A program made the position numbers and the translations under genes. A stretch of 36,031 nucleotides of DNA from positions 1-36,031 of the forward strand of contig JAPMOS010000275.1 in assembly GCA_027972325.1 (NCBI GenBank). The letters run 5' to 3'. Positions 10,500 to 19,150 of the stretch are shown here, piece after piece (the stretch's first letter is position 1; each line of letters begins with the position of its first letter). This DNA is from Paratrimastix pyriformis. Lineage: Eukaryota; Preaxostyla; Paratrimastigidae. The notes under the pieces are model-generated. The model did not search any database. It was not told the origin of the DNA and was given only the letters and a program-made list of their open reading frames with translations.

Positions 10500-11813
10500 G
10501 TCTCGGCTGCTGTAAAGCCCACCACCGAGAAGAGCCTCACCAACCGGCTGCGTGCCCTGGCACGGTTCTGCGCCCGCCGGGGCATCCCGCTGGTGCCCAT
10601 GCCCGTGAGCGCGCTGGCCGACTACACCGACGAGGCTACCCGGGCCAGCTGCCGGCCCCGGTCGACTCTGTCGCTCATCGCCACTGTGGTCAATCTGATT
10701 CACGACGCGCTTGGGGTGCCTTCCCCGGCGCGAGACCACCTTACGGACGCCTGCGCAAGGCCATCCGTCTGCGCCGCACCACGCAGCCCGTCCAGAAGGG
10801 CTGCCCGTGCCGCCCACCCTGCTGGTGGAGCTCTTCCACCGGTGGGGCCCCAACGACGCGCTTCCGCTGGAGCGCCTCCGCGCTAAGCTGGTCGCCCTGC
10901 TGGCCTTCCTGGCGCTGCTTCGGCCCTCGGACGTGACCCTGCCCACCGTGGCGCAGGTGGCCGTGCCGCCGGCCGCCGATCGGCTGGTGGTCTGCCTGCT
11001 GGGCTTCAAGAACGACTACACCGCCCAGGGCGCCTCCGTCACCATCTGGCGCGCCGCCGATGCGCTGCTCGACCCGGTGAGCTGCTACCAGTGCTGGCTC
11101 CGCCGCACGCGCGCCATGCGCCCCGACCCGCCCGGACCGTCGCGGGTCGTCATCCAGCTGCGCCGCCCCTACGAGGGCGTCAAGCCGGCCACCATCAGCC
11201 ACATCCTCAACGAGGTCATCGTCGCCGGCGGGGCGATCGCTCGCTCCTCTCGGCCCGCGGCTTCCGCCGTGGCGGGGCCAGCTGGGCCATTGCGCGCGAG
11301 GTCATGCCCGACAAGATCCTGCACCTGGGCCGCTGGGCTTCGGCCAAAGTGTTTGCGCAGCACTACGTGCAGACGGGCGTCGACAGCAACTTCACCGACC
11401 TGATGTTCGCCCCGGCGCCGCCGCCGCCGCCGCCCCGTGCCCCTGGCGCCGCCGCGCCGCTCGCCGCCACGGATCTCGTCCAGGCCGTGCGTCCGGCGCC
11501 TCCGCCTCCGCCCCTGCCGCCAGGCTCGCCTGCTTCGTCGCTCTCGCTGTCGGCGGCCACGCCGCGTCACCGCCCGGCCGCTCCGCCACGCCAGCGCGTT
11601 GTGATATGCGACGACGACGTTTCCGATGAGGCGAGTCCTTCGGGCGATGCCACGAGCACGCCTGCTGCGCCTGCTCGCCGCCGCTCGAGCAGGGCGCCTT
11701 CTGCTCCGCGCCGCCGCCGCCGGAGCGCTCTCTGGGCCAGGCCGTCTGATGACGACGAGAACGACGAGCTCGAGGCGGATTCGTCCAGCCTGCCCGCCGG
11801 CGAGTGCTTTTGA
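10500..11813 (+). pseudogene. DIRS-1 tyrosine recombinase with Pro-rich tail
   Basis: After RNase H come a SAM-like N-terminal helical domain (KSLTNRLRALARFCARRG near 10535) and a catalytic-domain core (LVALLAFLALLRPSDVTLP near 10890, the box I arginine region). The C-terminal part (HLGRWASAKVFAQHYVQTG near 11325-11380) contains the candidate catalytic tyrosine. The product would integrate the circular cDNA. Downstream the frame runs into a Pro/Ala-rich and then acidic tail ending at 11813, which is long for the family. The gene is broken. Confidence 0.8.
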
Positions 11814-12011
11814 GTTGCCGCGCCGCGCCGGGCCTCATTTGTCTGTTTTATGTTTTCTGTGTTTCTCCTGCCGCCGGCCGACTAGATGCTGGTTTTGGCA
11901 TGCCTTTCTGGGAATTTTCATTTTTTCCTTTTGTCTGCGGCCAGCCGACTAGATGCTGCGCTGCTGTGGGTTTTCTGTTTTGCTTTTCTCCCACGACTCT
12001 CTCTGCATGTG

Positions 12012-12111
12012 ATAGCACCTAGACTGCCGAAGACGGAGGCTGTCGGCTGCTATCCTGAGTCTTACGATGGATAGTGAGTCGACAGCCGAAGTCGAGGCAG
12101 GATAGGTGCTA
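12012..12111 (+). repeat. DIRS-1 internal complementary region (ICR)
   Basis: The first part (12012-12072) is the reverse complement of the extreme left end (6169-6231). The second part (about 12072-12111) is the reverse complement of the extreme right end (12820-12860). The join falls in gatggatagtgagtcgac. This is the junction template that DIRS elements use to close their circular intermediate. Confidence 0.93.
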
Positions 12112-12255
12112 CCCCCTCTTGTCTGCTGTTTTTAATTTTTCTGCTTCTCCCTTGAGCGCTGGACCCACCCGCACCCATCCTGCTGCTACTGACGGGGTTT
12201 GTACGCCATTTCAACCGGCCGCCTCTGCCGCGACTCGTACGGAGAACACCACTCC

Positions 12256-12832
12256 AAAACGAAGGCACTGTGCTGGTCCGGGGCGCCCCCTTAAGTACTG
12301 GAATTGGGCGGGAAATTTCAGATCTCATTTTTCAACTTTTGCTCTGTTGTGATTTCGACATCCGTGCTTTTTACCCTCTCTTGGGACCCCTTCCGGAGCC
12401 CAAATCGGGGTCACTTCACGGTTCGATCATGGACCGTTGGCCCGCAATTACCTTAACGGTTTTCGGAGATCGGAGATTTGCCGAATCTCGGGCCGTTAAC
12501 CCCGAATCTCACCCCTTCCGATGCGTGTTAAATTTTTTCTTTTCGCCCGATGTTCTTGGCTCCCTTTGACCTCTCTCTCCGATTTTTGTTGTGATTTATG
12601 GACGCGTATTGGACACGCTGCCCGTCGTGACCATACGATTTTAATTTTAGGATTGGTTTTTTTCGGTCGAACCAACCCTATCGACTACCGGTCGACCCAT
12701 GTCCATCCTGACCGGTTCTCCACCCAGGACACTTTTTTTGAGATGTTTCCAAGTGCTTTCACCTGGGTTTGACTTGTGACTTTTCTGCATTGTGTGGTGT
12801 TTATCATGAAGAATAAGGAGATATAGCACCTA
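12256..12832 (-). repeat. DIRS-1 right inverted terminal repeat
   Basis: This is the reverse complement of 6224-6801. The roughly 145 bp between the ICR and this repeat is unique and pyrimidine-rich, and shows no coding sequence. The last 28 bp of the element (12833-12860) are specific to the right side and are echoed in the ICR. Confidence 0.92.
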
Positions 12833-12860
12833 TCCTGCCTCGACTTCGGCTGTCGACTCA

Positions 12861-13773
12861 GTTTCTCTTGCTCCCCTCCTTCCTTAGCCCATCCGTTCGC
12901 ATCTGTGTACACCACGACTCCTCTCCCATCCGACGCCCCCCCCGCCACACACTCCTCCAACCGCTCCAAGATCACACTCCTTACCCTCACGTTCGCCTCT
13001 CCGTCTCCAGTAGGAAAATACATGTTGATGAGTCTCATCTGATTCTTCCCCTCCGTCCAGTCCATAAACATGAGATAACCAGGAATCACCTCCGTAATCT
13101 TTCGCACTGCCACTTGCAATGTTTTTCTATACCCAATCATCACCCCCCCTCTCGGGTGCCTCTTAACAGACTCCTCCGCCACAGAGCTCCTCCAGCACCA
13201 CCCCTTCATCCATTTTTCCTGCAAAAACTCCTTGTTGTCCCTCGTTCCTTTCGTCTCCTGCAAGAGCGCTATGTCCGTTCGACCCACCTTTAGCAAATCT
13301 TCTACATTTTTCTTTTTCCATTCCGAGCCCAGCCCCCGCACATTCCATCCGACCACCCTCACCCGATCCTCCTCTTTCCCCGGCAGCCCCGCCCTCAAGT
13401 TAGCCTCCTTTTTTTCGCAGCACCACTTTTCCACCCCACAAAATTCTTCCGCCTCCGCCTTCTCATCATACACCCGCTCAATATCCAGCATTTTCGCTTT
13501 TTGCCTCTTCTTCCTCTGCGCATCCCTTTTCCCCTTCCTTCTCCGCGCCTTCACTCCCTTCCCCTCCCCCGCAGGCACCCTGACTTCCGGGTAACTATCC
13601 CCCACTGCAGATAGGCTTCCCACACCCACCCCCATGCACTGCTCCGCCCCGGCCCATCCCCGCTCCCCAGCCTTCCCACCTCCCATCTGCATCTTCACAC
13701 CTCCGAACGCCGGACCCAGGGCCGACTTCCTCATCTTCGAAGCCTTTTCCTGCCCCTCCACATACAGGAACAC
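12861..13773 (-). pseudogene. LINE-A ORF2, APE endonuclease N-terminal half
   Basis: This open minus-strand segment runs from the end of the USP domain (DVFLYVEGQEK) through a basic linker (KGVKARRRKGKRDAQRKKRQ) into an AP-endonuclease-like domain. Endonuclease motifs are VVGWNVRGL near 13355, LLQETKG near 13262 and RGGVMIGY near 13150. MRLINMYFPTGDGE follows near 13035, and VVVYTDANGWAKEGG near 12910 sits where other LINEs have GDFN. The domain nicks target DNA for target-primed reverse transcription. DIRS-1 interrupts it at 12860, and it resumes in phase at 6170. The domain is almost intact; the clade is uncertain (L1/Tx1-like at best). Confidence 0.82.
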
Positions 13774-14450
13774 ATCTCCATGACCTGCTTCCTCTTCCCC
13801 AACTTCTCCGACCCTGCTGTCATTAAACCTCCACCATTGGTCTCAATCTTTTGACCGCCACCCAGTGTCGCCCACCCCCTTCTCCCACAAAACTCCGCCA
13901 CCGCTACCATGTGGTACACCTTACCGCCCACTTCCACCACATCCGGCTGGACCCTCCATTGCCTCTTATCAACCATCCCTTCCCTACCCCGCGTCACTTG
14001 GACGACCATAACACCCTCTGTTCCCACCACCCGCTCCTCCCTCGCATGCCAACGATCCACCCCACACCCAGGGCACCTTTTCGTATCCTCTGATTTGAAA
14101 GGATCACCCTTCCCGCAGCGTCACTCATTTTCTCGAAATCCGCTCCAATCTCACCGTTAGATCGCTTCTCTCTCTCGTTCCGCTGCTCATAAGCTCACAC
14201 TCCCTGACATGTGTCCTCTACTTCCACAGTTACCTTTGCCGCTATCCCAGACCTCCGCAACAATTCAACGAGGGCCTCCTCCGCTTCCCCATCCTGCCCT
14301 TCGTCCAAACCCCTGGTTCTCCCTCCACACCCCATCTTCCCACTCCGGGGGTCCCATGACCTCCCGCAATATCTCGTACAACTCCCCACCCCCAGCCGCC
14401 TCAACCACCTGGAGGGCCGTGCTGATCCAGCACCGGTGGCCAGTGACATT
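13740..14450 (-). pseudogene. LINE-A ORF2, ubiquitin-specific protease (peptidase C19) domain
   Basis: On the minus strand this region shows the ordered motifs of USP deubiquitinases. The Cys box GHRCWISTALQ (near 14440) matches the family GNTCYMNSVLQ with the catalytic Cys in place. A QQD-like box GQDGEAEEALVELL follows near 14310. The first zinc pair is near 14210 (TC, EC) and the second is RCPGCG near 14080. VYHMVAVAEF with GGGRHWVAV (near 13915-13868) matches the family Y.L.AV...GHY.A His box, and WWRFNDSRVGEV (near 13835) is the W..FDD..V box. DVFLYVEGQ then matches the terminal AY.LFY strand and flows into the APE linker. The domain is about 230 codons long, short for a USP. At least three frameshifts split it, so this copy is dead. 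It would cleave ubiquitin or ubiquitin-like conjugates; the target is unknown. Confidence 0.75.
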
Positions 14451-15771
14451 AACTATTCCTCTATACATTCCGCCCCCATTACCATCCTCCAGCTCTCCAT
14501 CACCCTCCCCCACTCCATTTCCACCTCCATAGCAATCCTGCTCCCCACCGCCTCCAATCTTTTACCGATGTCATCGTCATTACAATAAAACTCAACCAAC
14601 CCAACCAGCTTTTTCAAAATTCAGCCAAGTCAATGTCAGCCCACCCCTTTTCCACCCCTCCTTCATCCCCACCCATCTCTTTAATCGGTCAACAATAAAA
14701 TTCCAATTGGCCTGGCATGCTAGACCTTCCAAGTCCCCCAAGCGTACATTATCACTCGCATCCATGATATCCGAGCCAGTCTCCTTTCCAAACCTCCCTG
14801 TCCCAAGAGCACTGCCGAAACTCAAAGGAGTCTACAAGGCAAACGGCAACAAGGAAAACATTCGCACAGACCGTAAGCAAAGGAAGCCAGCCCCAGCCAC
14901 CTGAGCCAAAGTAGTATGCCCCGATGTCGCCCGCCTGTGACGCATTCCCATCCCCGGCATGGTCCTCCATCCCACCATCGAGGTTTTCCCCAAAGTCGGG
15001 GTTCTCCTCTGCTCCTTCCCTCATGAGGTTGTCCCCTTCAGCGGGGTTTTCCTCCTTCTTGAGGTTGTCCCCTTGGTTTTCCTCCTCCGTGTCCGTCCCC
15101 ACCCAGCCGATGGCGCCCAGCGATGCCCCTTGAGGTTGTCCCCGACGGCGGGTTTTCCTCCTTCTGAGGTTGTCCCCGACGGCGGGTTTTCCTCCTTCTT
15201 GAGGTTGTCCCCTACGGCGGGGTTTTCCGTTGTCCCCTACGGCGGGGTTTTCCTCCTTCTTGAGGTTGTCCCCCCTTGGGGTTTTCCATCGTGTCCATAC
15301 CCCACCCAGCCGATGTCGCCCAGCGCTGCCCCTTGAGGTTGTCCCCGACGGCGGGGTTTTCCTCCTTCTTGAGGTTGTCCCCGACGGCGGGGTTTTCCTC
15401 CTTCTTGAGGTTGTCCCCTACGGCGGGGTTTTCTCCTTCTTGAGGTTGTCCCCATCGGGGTTTTCCTCGTACCACTCGGTGAGGTTTGCCTGCCACATTT
15501 TAGCCAGGTTGTCCTCGACCCTCTCTCTGGCCACCCCAGGGGTAACGATCCCTAGGGCATCCCGCCGACGTAGCACAGCGGCCCCCTCCTCTCCAGCACC
15601 CGCAGGAACCGCTGCGGGTGTTAAGGGGGTCCTGGTTTGACCGTTGACCCCTTGACCGGCCCTAGCGTCACCACCAGTCCTACCGAGATCATCGATCTCA
15701 GAAAATGAGTAAACTGTAATAAATGAATACTTACACAGACCTTCAGACGTCGTCCAAAGTTGCCCATTCAT
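14451..15771 (-). pseudogene. LINE-A ORF2, N-terminal region with 12-residue repeats
   Basis: The likely ORF2 start is the ATG at 15771 (MNGQLWTTSEGLCKYS), which overlaps the upstream stop as ATGA. The first 90 codons are low-complexity, then VEDNLAKMWQANLTEWYEE leads into a tandem repeat tract based on GDNLKKEENPAV (about 15480-15030). An acidic stretch follows (EENPDFGENLDGGMEDHAGD). Next comes a helical part (NVRLGDLEGLACQANWNFIVDRLKRWV near 14760-14680, and DDIGKRLEAVGSRIAMEVEME near 14565-14510) that precedes the USP Cys box. No known domain is recognised here. Several frameshifts are present, as elsewhere in this LINE. Confidence 0.5.
15100..15480 (-). repeat. 36-bp coding minisatellite
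   Basis: About nine imperfect copies of a 36-bp unit are visible. On the plus strand it reads ttgaggttgtccccgacggc followed by ggggttttcctccttc. On the minus strand it encodes the 12-residue repeat GDNLKKEENPAV. Some copies are shortened, and one insert carries the CACCCAGCCGATG block twice (near 15109 and 15304), showing that a larger unit was also duplicated. The length of 36 keeps the reading frame, which suggests that the repeats expanded while the ORF was functional. Confidence 0.85.
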
Positions 15772-17294
15772 TCGGAGGTTTTGTGCATCTGCTCAGTCCA
15801 GTATTGGAATTGGATGACTGAAAAAAAAGGTACACACAGACCAACCCCATTCCAGGAAAGCTCAAAACAATAACCAGACTGCCCTTGAAATTCTAAGGAT
15901 GAGCCGCTGCCAGACGTCCCAACAACCAACAAACCGGTAGTTATTTCCGACACCAGACAGGGCCCACCTCCGAGGCAAAGCACTCTGTCCAGCCGGGAGA
16001 CTATGATCAAAGCATGATTAGAAACTCTCCATCCATCTTCCTCCATCCACAGACCAACGAGACATCGGCTAGACATACCACACCAACCTGAGGGCAGCCG
16101 CCACCCAATGCAGCCACCACACCAAGCCGGCACACCATCCAACCACAGTTGGAAAGTAGGGGCGCTCAGCCCACCAGAAAACGCGGGAGAAAACAGCCAT
16201 CCCAACCCCCGCCAACCCTCCTGATCCCATCTCTCCCGTCCACCGGCCCCTTCGCCCCTTCCAGAGGTCTTCCCCTTCTCCGTACCAGCATTCCCAGTTC
16301 TCATTACCAGTCTTTATCCAACCCAGACGACCACGCTTCTCGCCCCTCTCTTTTGATCAACAAGGCCAATTCCATTTACCCTACCGTGGACCCAATTCTC
16401 TTCGACCACCGTCTGCATCCAAAAGCACCATACACATATCACTTCCTGTCTTTGCACTACCTTCTCCAGTTTTACCCCACTCCACCTTCTTTTCCTTCAT
16501 TCGATTGCTCCCCCCCGCCAACCACTCTCCTCCCCACGCCATTCCAATAGAAGGCTGTTTCTTTCCACACGCATGTCCCAGGAGCAAGAGCGTAAGAGGG
16601 TGGAAGAGAAACACAGCCCCCAACCTTTACTTGAACTTCTTCCCCGCATTCACCCCCACCGACACCTTCACCACACGCGGACGCGACTCCCGCTTCAGCG
16701 TCGATGGCCTCCCTCTGCTCCGGGTTGCCATGACACAAAACGTCCCGTCCCACCGCCCACTTGACCACGCCACTTCTGATCTCCAAATATCGGAGACCTC
16801 TACCACAATGTGGTGGTTCTTGAGGTACTCCTGCATCTGCTGCGGCCACTCGACACCGGCCGCACGAATAAAGGCCAAACGATGGTCCGCCCGGAGAGGC
16901 CGATCCTCCCCCGGAGCGATCTGTACTATGCGCTTGCCCCGGAAGATCTCCGGGATGTGGGGCTGTCCCACCGAGCATGTCACAGACACACGCCATGCAC
17001 CCGGCTGGCGAGCAGGCTTGACCCAAACTACCGGGGGTGGCGATCAATAAGTCAGCAATTGCGAACAGACACTGCGCACTCGGGTTCGCTTCACGCAACC
17101 ATTGGCGAACCTCCTCTTCTTTAGCTTCCAGGGGCAAACCACCCAGATGAGCCCTCATTGTAACAAAGGTCACAGCTGAGGCCGGCCGCTCACATTCACT
17201 TCCCAGATCAGTCAGGACGGCCTGATTCCGACTTGCAAAAGCTCCAAGAATCTCCGCGGCATCGGGTCTCAGACACGTCACGCCAAAAGTTCCT
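15768..17294 (-). pseudogene. LINE-A ORF1, C-terminal part
   Basis: This continues ORF1 on the far side of DIRS-2. It opens GTFGVTCLRPDAAEILGAF and is open to about 16990, including RAHLGGLPLEAKEEEVRQWL, which looks like a small alpha/beta RNA-binding fold. In a second frame it continues FRGKRIVQIAPGEDRPLRAD and ends RPRVVKVSVGVNAGKKFK near 16627. A weak GHACGKK stretch near 16585 could be a decayed CCHC knuckle. From about 16500 to 15768 the coding signal is poor, although one frame stays open for about 178 codons to a TGA at 15768. Role by position: the RNA-binding protein of the LINE. At least two frameshifts are present. Confidence 0.5.
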
Positions 17295-17337
17295 TCTTCC
17301 GTCCAAAGTAGGAAGAATGAGAGCTACTCATCGGTAA

Positions 17338-17440
17338 GGGGGGGCTGTGCTCATGACTAGTCTTCGTATTCACCCGACTTTCAAAGAATAATAATAATAA
17401 AAAATAAAACTGAAAATAGTCCACATCACCCCGTCGTTTC
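17338..17440 (+). repeat. DIRS-2 left inverted terminal repeat
   Basis: It is matched in reverse complement by 22825-22926, including ggctgtgctcatgactagtc, the (AAT)n tract and the ccacatcaccccgtcgtttc stretch. The outer 17295-17337 is specific to the left side and is found again inverted in the ICR. Confidence 0.9.
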
Positions 17441-17523
17441 TTCGTCGAACCCGACTGAGAAAAGCAAAAATTTTGCGTTACCACTTTTTATTGGTTTCAA
17501 GACAACCAAGCATTACTCGTTAC

Positions 17524-18430
17524 TATGCAACAACAAGATCAACAACAACAACAACAACAAGAAGCACCACCAGCGGCGGCAGAGTCGGCTCCTTCCAAGG
17601 ACCAGTTCCTTCCCACGCCGACCTTGGCAGCCGCCTTTCTGGTCCTCGCCGGATGCCTTCGAGCACCCGCTTGACCCGGCCCATCCGGAAGTCTTGTCCT
17701 TTGAAGAGGCGCGTCGTCAAGAGGCCGACCCGCTGGCCTGCCTGGGCTCGGGTGTTGACGCTGAGCTGCAGCGCGCGTTCCTCAGGGACCTCGTCCCTGA
17801 GAGTTTCCTGGCCCAGCAACACCACGCCCTCCGAGACCCGGAGAAGGCCTATGTGAAGGCCATCCTCAAGCGCTTCCCTCCTCTTAAGCTTCTTGGGAAG
17901 CCCAAGGTGCTCAACGCCCCACCCAAGAGTGCCATGCACGCACGCGGGGCCCCCACAGACCTTATGGCAGCTGACGGCCGCCTGGTGTCCATGTTGGACA
18001 CGGTCCAGCTCACCACCAGGGCCTTGGCCTATGGCTACGTGGGTATCTTCGGCTCCGAGTCCGAGGACACGCAGCTGAACGCCGACCAGCTGAAGGCCGC
18101 CCTCAAGGCCGTCCAGCTCGGGTTGGTCATGCTGACGGAGCAGCTCTCCGAGGCCCGGAGAGCCGCCATGGAGCCCCACCTCGACGCTGCGGCCCTCCTG
18201 GCCCATGCCCTCCGCCAAGGGCCGCCGGCCGCCAAGAGCTGCTGGCCGTCAAGGGCCTCAAGCCCAAGTCTGGTGGTGGTGATGAGGAGAATGAGGATGA
18301 ACCCGAGGCGGACCAGGGAGCTGCCGCGGCTCTCAACGAGGTCTCCGAGGACCTCTTCGGTCCTGTCGAGATCAAGGGTCTGTCCCGCTCCCGACTGGTG
18401 ATCACCTCGGGGCCGCACTATTGCATGGCA
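17524..18430 (+). pseudogene. gag: DIRS-2 gag-like gene
   Basis: It starts at the ATG at 17524 with a glutamine run encoded by (CAA)n, much like the Gln-rich start of the DIRS-3 gag. The middle is a helical capsid-like region: RAFLRDLVPESFLAQQHHAL near 17770, VKAILKRFPPLKLLGKP near 17852 and LNADQLKAALKAVQLGLVML near 18074. The C-terminal part is acidic (DEENEDEPEADQGAA) and is followed by LFGPVEIKGLSRSRLVI. There is no RGG tail here; a comparable RG-rich block lies at about 22320-22600. The gene is broken. Confidence 0.72.
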
Positions 18431-19150
18431 AGAGTCAGTGCGAAGTGTCCAAAGTGACAGCGTCTTCACAGACCATTGTCCACCACAAACCGTTCAACAG
18501 GCTGGCACGGTTCTCCGCGAAGCGCACCGCAAGACAGCAGGCAATTGCATCTGCATCAGCGACCGGTGCCTCGGTGTCGGTGGAAACCGAAAGCAAAAGC
18601 ACAGACCATGTACCAGAAGTGCATAAAAACCTCGAACCGAACCAGCAGAGAGTGAACAGCGGCAAGCCGCAATTGCATTCGCTGAAGTCGAGAATGGCCG
18701 TGAGGCCCAGTCCGCAAAGACCCAAGTCTTGGAGGTCCATGACCTAGAATTTTTCCAGTGGGGAGAAATGAAAACCTCACAGTGAAACAAATCCAGACCT
18801 CATTTCAAAGGCGATCGCCATTGGTGGGCCCTCTGGCGGGCCGAGTGAACCGCGAACCACACCGCTCACGTTGGCTGAGCCTACCACTACCACTCGAGGT
18901 GAAGAGTTGGGTGGAAGAGGGTCTGACCTGGCATTGGTTGGGGACCCACCGATTGCGCCAGTGCGCATCCCGTCGCGCCGCCCGAGAATGGGCCAAACCA
19001 GCAAGACCGAGGAGCCCCAGAACTCCCAGAAAACGGTGGGATGCACCGCACCACTGCAGAGCACAGAAAGCCGAGCCCCTCTTATAGCAGGTTCTGGAAG
19101 GACACTGGAAACGGGGACCAGCAGCTGGCTCGCCGGAGTCCACTATTTTG
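18431..19150 (+). other. DIRS-2 gag-pol interval, no domain recognised
   Basis: Between gag and RT there is about 700 bp with frames of up to 108 codons (for example 18421-18747, basic and Ser/Thr-rich). It shows no motif I recognise. By position it would be the N-terminal part of pol or a linker, as in DIRS-3, where the equivalent interval is also low-complexity. Confidence 0.5.

Larger units (their letters stand above)
6171..12860 (+). mobile_element. DIRS-1: DIRS-type retrotransposon, inserted in LINE-A (fossil)
   Basis: This 6.7-kb GC-rich element has near-identical inverted terminal repeats of about 578 bp, gag, RT/RNase H and a tyrosine recombinase. Its ICR is the reverse complement of the two outer ends joined together. 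Those features define DIRS retrotransposons, which integrate by recombinase and leave no ordinary target duplication. The ends are fixed twice: by the ICR match, and by the LINE frame on either side becoming continuous without the insert, with about 2 bp (CA) shared at the junction. All main domains are present, but the coding region is broken in about half a dozen places. The nearly identical ITRs suggest a fairly recent arrival. Confidence 0.93.

Noticed and set aside
14835-14903. Possible 70-bp GT-AG intron in LINE-A ORF2 on the minus strand (CAG/GTGGCT ... TTGTAG/ACT), overlapping a hydrophobic stretch LPLLTVCANVFLVAVCLV that could also be read as a membrane segment.
   Set aside because: The region is full of frameshifts, the donor is weak, and neither an intron nor a membrane segment is expected at this point in a LINE protein. 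Not supported without transcripts.
15705-15745. A perfect donor-like GTAAGT followed closely by ACAG and TGAG at the start of LINE-A ORF2 (minus strand).
   Set aside because: The implied intron would be only about 20-40 bases, too short for normal splicing.
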